This document shows, in pieces, positions 61,687 through 64,000 of a stretch of DNA of 64,000 bases (its first letter is position 1; each line of letters begins with the position of its first letter). Below the pieces are notes generated by a model. The model ran no database searches. It worked only from the letters and a program-made list of their open reading frames with translations, and had not been told where the DNA came from. A program made the translations under genes and the position numbers. Source of the DNA: Haloprofundus marisrubri (GTDB lineage Archaea > Halobacteriota > Halobacteria > Halobacteriales > Haloferacaceae); contig NZ_LOPU01000016.1 in assembly GCF_001469955.1 (NCBI RefSeq), positions 248,001 to 312,000 on the forward strand, in the 5' to 3' direction.

Positions 61687-62204
61687 GCGACGACCCAGTC
61701 GATAGACACAGCGACGACCCCGGCGAACCCGAAGAGTGGCCCTCCCGCGGCATCGTCGCGCGGGTCCAGTCGCTTCTGGAGACGCTGGCGGCGATGGACA
61801 GAGACGACGAGACCCGACGTGTCGGAACCGGGGGCGGCCGCTCCGGACCGGCCGACTTCGACTTCGGCTACTCGATTCGGACGGGTATCACCGACCGACC
61901 GGAGAACGGACCCGACCGAACTGACCGGACCTACCGCACCCCCTCCGACGAGTCGTTCGACCCCGAACGCGTCCACCTCGACAGTCGCGTCGACGACGAC
62001 GGCTACCACGTCGTCGCCGATATCCCCGGCATCTCGGCGTCGCGTATCGACGCGGAACTCCGCGAGGCCGACCGGACGCTCGTGGTCACTGTCGACGACG
62101 ACCCAGTCGGACGAGTGAAGTTCGACCGCCCGATGCGACTCGTCGAGACCGCCGTCCGAAACCACATCCTCCGAGCACGACTCGAACTGGAGACCGAACC
62201 GTGA
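61683..62204 (+). CDS. gvpH: Gas vesicle protein GvpH, Hsp20-like
   Basis: Protein of 173 aa. The N-terminal half is acidic and unstructured-looking; the C-terminal half is a small heat-shock-like domain (RVDDDGYHVVADIPGISASR; LVVTVDDDPVGRVKFDRPM). In Halobacterium GvpH interacts with GvpI and is dispensable for vesicle formation. GTG start overlaps the gvpG stop (GTGA), and its own stop overlaps the next start. Confidence 0.87.
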   Translation: MSDDPVDRHSDDPGEPEEWPSRGIVARVQSLLETLAAMDRDDETRRVGTGGGRSGPADFDFGYSIRTGITDRPENGPDRTDRTYRTPSDESFDPERVHLDSRVDDDGYHVVADIPGISASRIDAELREADRTLVVTVDDDPVGRVKFDRPMRLVETAVRNHILRARLELETEP

Positions 62205-63094
62205 GCGAGCAAACCACATCCGACTCGGATGCGAATTCGGCGACCGAGTCCGCGGACGGACCGATGGATGCGCTCGCCGATGTCGACGACCTGTACGAGA
62301 CGGCCGTCGAGATTCTGGGCCGCCTCACCGACGACGGCAACGGCGACGGCGAGGAAGGGTCCACAGGCGAACAGATAGCGACCGACCTCGACTTGCTCGT
62401 GGACGTCGCCGTCGAAGCGGCCGAGCTACTCGACGAAATCGAACTCTCGACACTTCTCGACACCGTGAACGTCGACGAACTACCGGAGGCGATTTCGTTC
62501 GAAGAACTGCCGGAGGCGCTCGCCGACAGTAATCCGCGCGCCGCGGTGAACGTCTCGAAACTCGTGCAACTCATCAACTTGAGTACGCTGTTGACCGAGA
62601 CGGACCTCCAGCGTACGCGCGAGGAGTACGCCGAACTGGAGGAAGCCGTCGACGCGTTCACCGACGACGGGATGGTTCAGACCGACGACGACGGGGACGA
62701 AGACAAAAACGGCGACGACGACCTGTTCGGCGAGTCGTTCGGGGACTCACTGTTGGGAGGCGACGAGGAGATGTCGATGGTCCAGACGGAGATGTCGCAG
62801 GCGGTGATTCAGTCGGAGTTGAGCGCGGCCGTCGAGGAGTTCCGCCGAGGTATCGTCGCCGCCCACCAGAAACTGGACCGACTACGGAAGTACAACGAGA
62901 AGCGGTTCCGCCAGCGGGCCAGTTCGACGAACAACTCCCGGAACCCGACCGCTCGGTCGTTGCTCCCGAAATCGCAGTCACCCGTCGGCGCGACACGGTT
63001 TTCGACGGTCCCGAAGCAGGTTCGACACTCCGGCGTGGAGGGCCACAAGCGAATCTACGGTCCGCGGTTCGAGGAGGAGAAGGCCGATGAGTAG
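62201..63094 (+). CDS. gvpI: GvpI-like protein with long acidic N-terminal extension
   Basis: Protein of 297 aa. The last ~80 residues are basic and match GvpI (SRNPTARSLLP; RFSTVPKQVRHSGVEGHKRI; YGPRF). The first ~210 residues are acidic and include a leucine-rich stretch with a doubled motif (VDELPEAISFEELPEAL) followed by VNVSKLVQLINLSTLL, then low-complexity Asp/Gly. Known GvpI proteins are about half this length and lack most of this part. GTG start within GTGA of the gvpH stop. Either a fusion of a separate domain to GvpI or a lineage-specific form. Confidence 0.8.
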   Translation: MSEQTTSDSDANSATESADGPMDALADVDDLYETAVEILGRLTDDGNGDGEEGSTGEQIATDLDLLVDVAVEAAELLDEIELSTLLDTVNVDELPEAISFEELPEALADSNPRAAVNVSKLVQLINLSTLLTETDLQRTREEYAELEEAVDAFTDDGMVQTDDDGDEDKNGDDDLFGESFGDSLLGGDEEMSMVQTEMSQAVIQSELSAAVEEFRRGIVAAHQKLDRLRKYNEKRFRQRASSTNNSRNPTARSLLPKSQSPVGATRFSTVPKQVRHSGVEGHKRIYGPRFEEEKADE

Positions 63095-63545
63095 TGCCGG
63101 CCCCACCCGAACGAGCGACAGTCTGGCGGACGTCGTCGAGATGCTTCTGGACAAAGGTATCGTCATCAACGCCGACATCGTCGTCTCCGTCGGGCAGACG
63201 GAACTGCTCGGCATCGAACTCCGCGCGGCCATCGCCTCGTTCGAAACGGCCGCCCAGTACGGCTTGCAGTTCCCAGAGGGAACCAACATGGACCGCGTCG
63301 AGGCGGCGTCTGGCCGCGACGCGCTTCCCGGGGACGAGAACGGGCCACTCGCGCCGGTCATCGACGCAGCGAACGCCGGTGACGACGAATCGAGCGAGGG
63401 GACCGACGACACCCACGACTCGGGAGCAGGCGAAAGCAGCGACGATGAAACGTCGCAAACGGCCGAAGAGGACGACGCCGACGACGAAGAGACCGAGACG
63501 ACCGAAGCGACCACCGAATCGGGAGGTGACGATGCCGACGGTTGA
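63087..63545 (+). CDS. gvpJ: Gas vesicle protein GvpJ, GvpA-like
   Basis: Protein of 152 aa. Residues 1-75 are a GvpA-like core (LADVVEMLLDKGIVINADIV, then VGQTELLGIELRAAIASFET), followed by a long acidic tail rich in Asp, Glu, Ser and Thr. The core and the position between gvpI and gvpK identify GvpJ; GvpM is the other GvpA-like minor protein. It overlaps gvpI by 8 nt. Confidence 0.87.
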   Translation: MSSAGPTRTSDSLADVVEMLLDKGIVINADIVVSVGQTELLGIELRAAIASFETAAQYGLQFPEGTNMDRVEAASGRDALPGDENGPLAPVIDAANAGDDESSEGTDDTHDSGAGESSDDETSQTAEEDDADDEETETTEATTESGGDDADG

Positions 63546-63843
63546 TATCGACGGTGACGAGGCTTCAGACGGCCTGTTCGCACTCGTCATCGCCGTCGTC
63601 GAGATACTCGTCGACGCGCTCGAACGCGAGGCGATTCGGCGCATGGAATCGGAATCGCTCACCGACGCGGAGATAGAGCGCCTCGGCAGCCACCTCGCGG
63701 AACTGGAGGCCGAAATCGACCGGTTGAAAGAGGAAGTCGGCGTCGGCGACGACGTGGACCGCCTGCGCGGTGACCTCGACGGTCTCGTGAGCGACGCGCT
63801 GTTGGACCTCGACGACAGCAGACCGGGGGTCGACTCACGGTGA
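63532..63843 (+). CDS. gvpK: Gas vesicle protein GvpK
   Basis: Protein of 103 aa, mostly helical and acidic: GLFALVIAVVEILVDALEREAI, RRMESESLTDAEIERLGSHL, then a coiled-coil-like AELEAEIDRLKEEVG. This matches GvpK, required for vesicle assembly in Halobacterium. ATG 63532 has a perfect GGAGGTGA (63522-63529) and overlaps the gvpJ coding sequence; its stop overlaps the next start. Confidence 0.88.
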   Translation: MPTVDIDGDEASDGLFALVIAVVEILVDALEREAIRRMESESLTDAEIERLGSHLAELEAEIDRLKEEVGVGDDVDRLRGDLDGLVSDALLDLDDSRPGVDSR

Positions 63844-64000
63844 GCGCACCGACGGCCGACCCCGGAACGAGTGTCTCGGACGGACGATACGTCTACTGCG
63901 TCGTCGCCGTCGAAGAAGACGAAAGCGACGAGCGAGACGACTGGTCCGAACCGAACGGCGTCGACGGAGCGGAAGCCTACCTCGTGACGAGCGACGGCGT
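63840..64000 (+). CDS. gvpL: Gas vesicle protein GvpL, N-terminal part
   Basis: Frame open to the right edge; 53 complete codons are visible from a GTG that overlaps the gvpK stop (GTGA). The N-terminus (DGRYVYCVVAVEEDESDERD) carries the YVYCVV strand that opens GvpF/GvpL proteins. The position after gvpK identifies GvpL. The gene is cut by the window end. Confidence 0.8.
   Translation, partial: MSAPTADPGTSVSDGRYVYCVVAVEEDESDERDDWSEPNGVDGAEAYLVTSDG

Noticed and set aside
1-64000. Search by eye for tRNA, rRNA, CRISPR repeats and insertion sequences
   Set aside because: No cloverleaf-like sequence, no regularly spaced repeats and no transposase-like protein were found; small RNAs could still be missed.

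Overview
The window is haloarchaeal chromosomal DNA. The evidence is very high GC, strongly acidic proteins, TATA-like boxes about 26-30 nt before ATG or GTG codons (leaderless transcripts), GGAGGTGA Shine-Dalgarno sites mainly in front of inner cistrons, and archaeal genes such as rpl15e, a RIO2 kinase, a UbaA-type E1 enzyme, TrmB, haloarchaeal heme-copper oxidases and a halophile gas vesicle cluster. The grouping of kdgK, mutL, mutS, ubaA, rpl15e and mal genes recalls Haloferax, so a member of the Haloferacaceae is likely. I cannot name a genus. I see no rRNA, tRNA, CRISPR or insertion sequence. I judged start codons by protein similarity, TATA spacing and ribosome binding sites.

Layout. 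1-2.2 kb: a 10-TM heavy-metal exporter with an operator-like inverted repeat upstream, then a universal stress protein. 2.3-9.7 kb: an Mqo-like flavoprotein, a conserved hypothetical, a membrane histidine kinase, an NhaC antiporter, a dihydrolipoamide dehydrogenase-like flavoprotein and KDG kinase. 9.8-12.1 kb: mutL. 12.3-20.2 kb: a DUF6789 membrane protein, a cytochrome oxidase operon (coxB, a coxA-coxC fusion, coxD, two small membrane proteins), and a convergent operon of four uncharacterised membrane proteins with His- and Cys-rich motifs. 20.4-26.1 kb: nudix gene overlapping mutS, a second DUF6789 gene, and a second stand-alone coxA. 26.1-35 kb: housekeeping and small membrane genes (DsbA-like, YihY, DUF1328, PaaI thioesterase, MBL hydrolase, CaCA exchanger preceded by a tiny paralogue of its own C-terminus, UbaA, two DoxX proteins flanking a CPBP protease). 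35.0-35.7 kb: rpl15e with a long leader.

35.9-49.6 kb is a starch and maltodextrin locus: esterase, Tat-exported cyclodextrin glucanotransferase, an ABC importer (malE-malF-malG, divergent malK), glucoamylase (GH15), an intracellular GH13 hydrolase and TrmB. It reads as a complete route: extracellular conversion of starch to cyclodextrins or maltodextrins, uptake, cytoplasmic hydrolysis to glucose, and sugar-responsive control. KDG kinase at 8.7-9.7 kb would act lower in the semi-phosphorylative Entner-Doudoroff route.

49.6-56.2 kb carries a LysE exporter, a truncated thioredoxin reductase-like flavoprotein, DedA protein, RIO2, an APH-family kinase and an amino acid transporter fused to stress-protein domains. 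56.6-59.4 kb has a CDC48-type double AAA ATPase and a DUF1269 protein. From 59.5 kb to the right edge lies a gas vesicle cluster: gvpO and gvpA leftward; gvpF, G, H, I, J, K and the start of gvpL rightward. It has no gvpC, gvpN, gvpD or gvpE inside the window, and its GvpI carries a long acidic N-terminal extension.

The most noteworthy points are the oxidase subunit I/III fusion in which the K-channel lysine is methionine, the repeated pairing of DUF6789 genes with oxidase genes, the candidate metal-handling membrane operon facing the oxidase, the pared-down gas vesicle cluster with an enlarged GvpI, and several well-formed inverted repeats over promoters.
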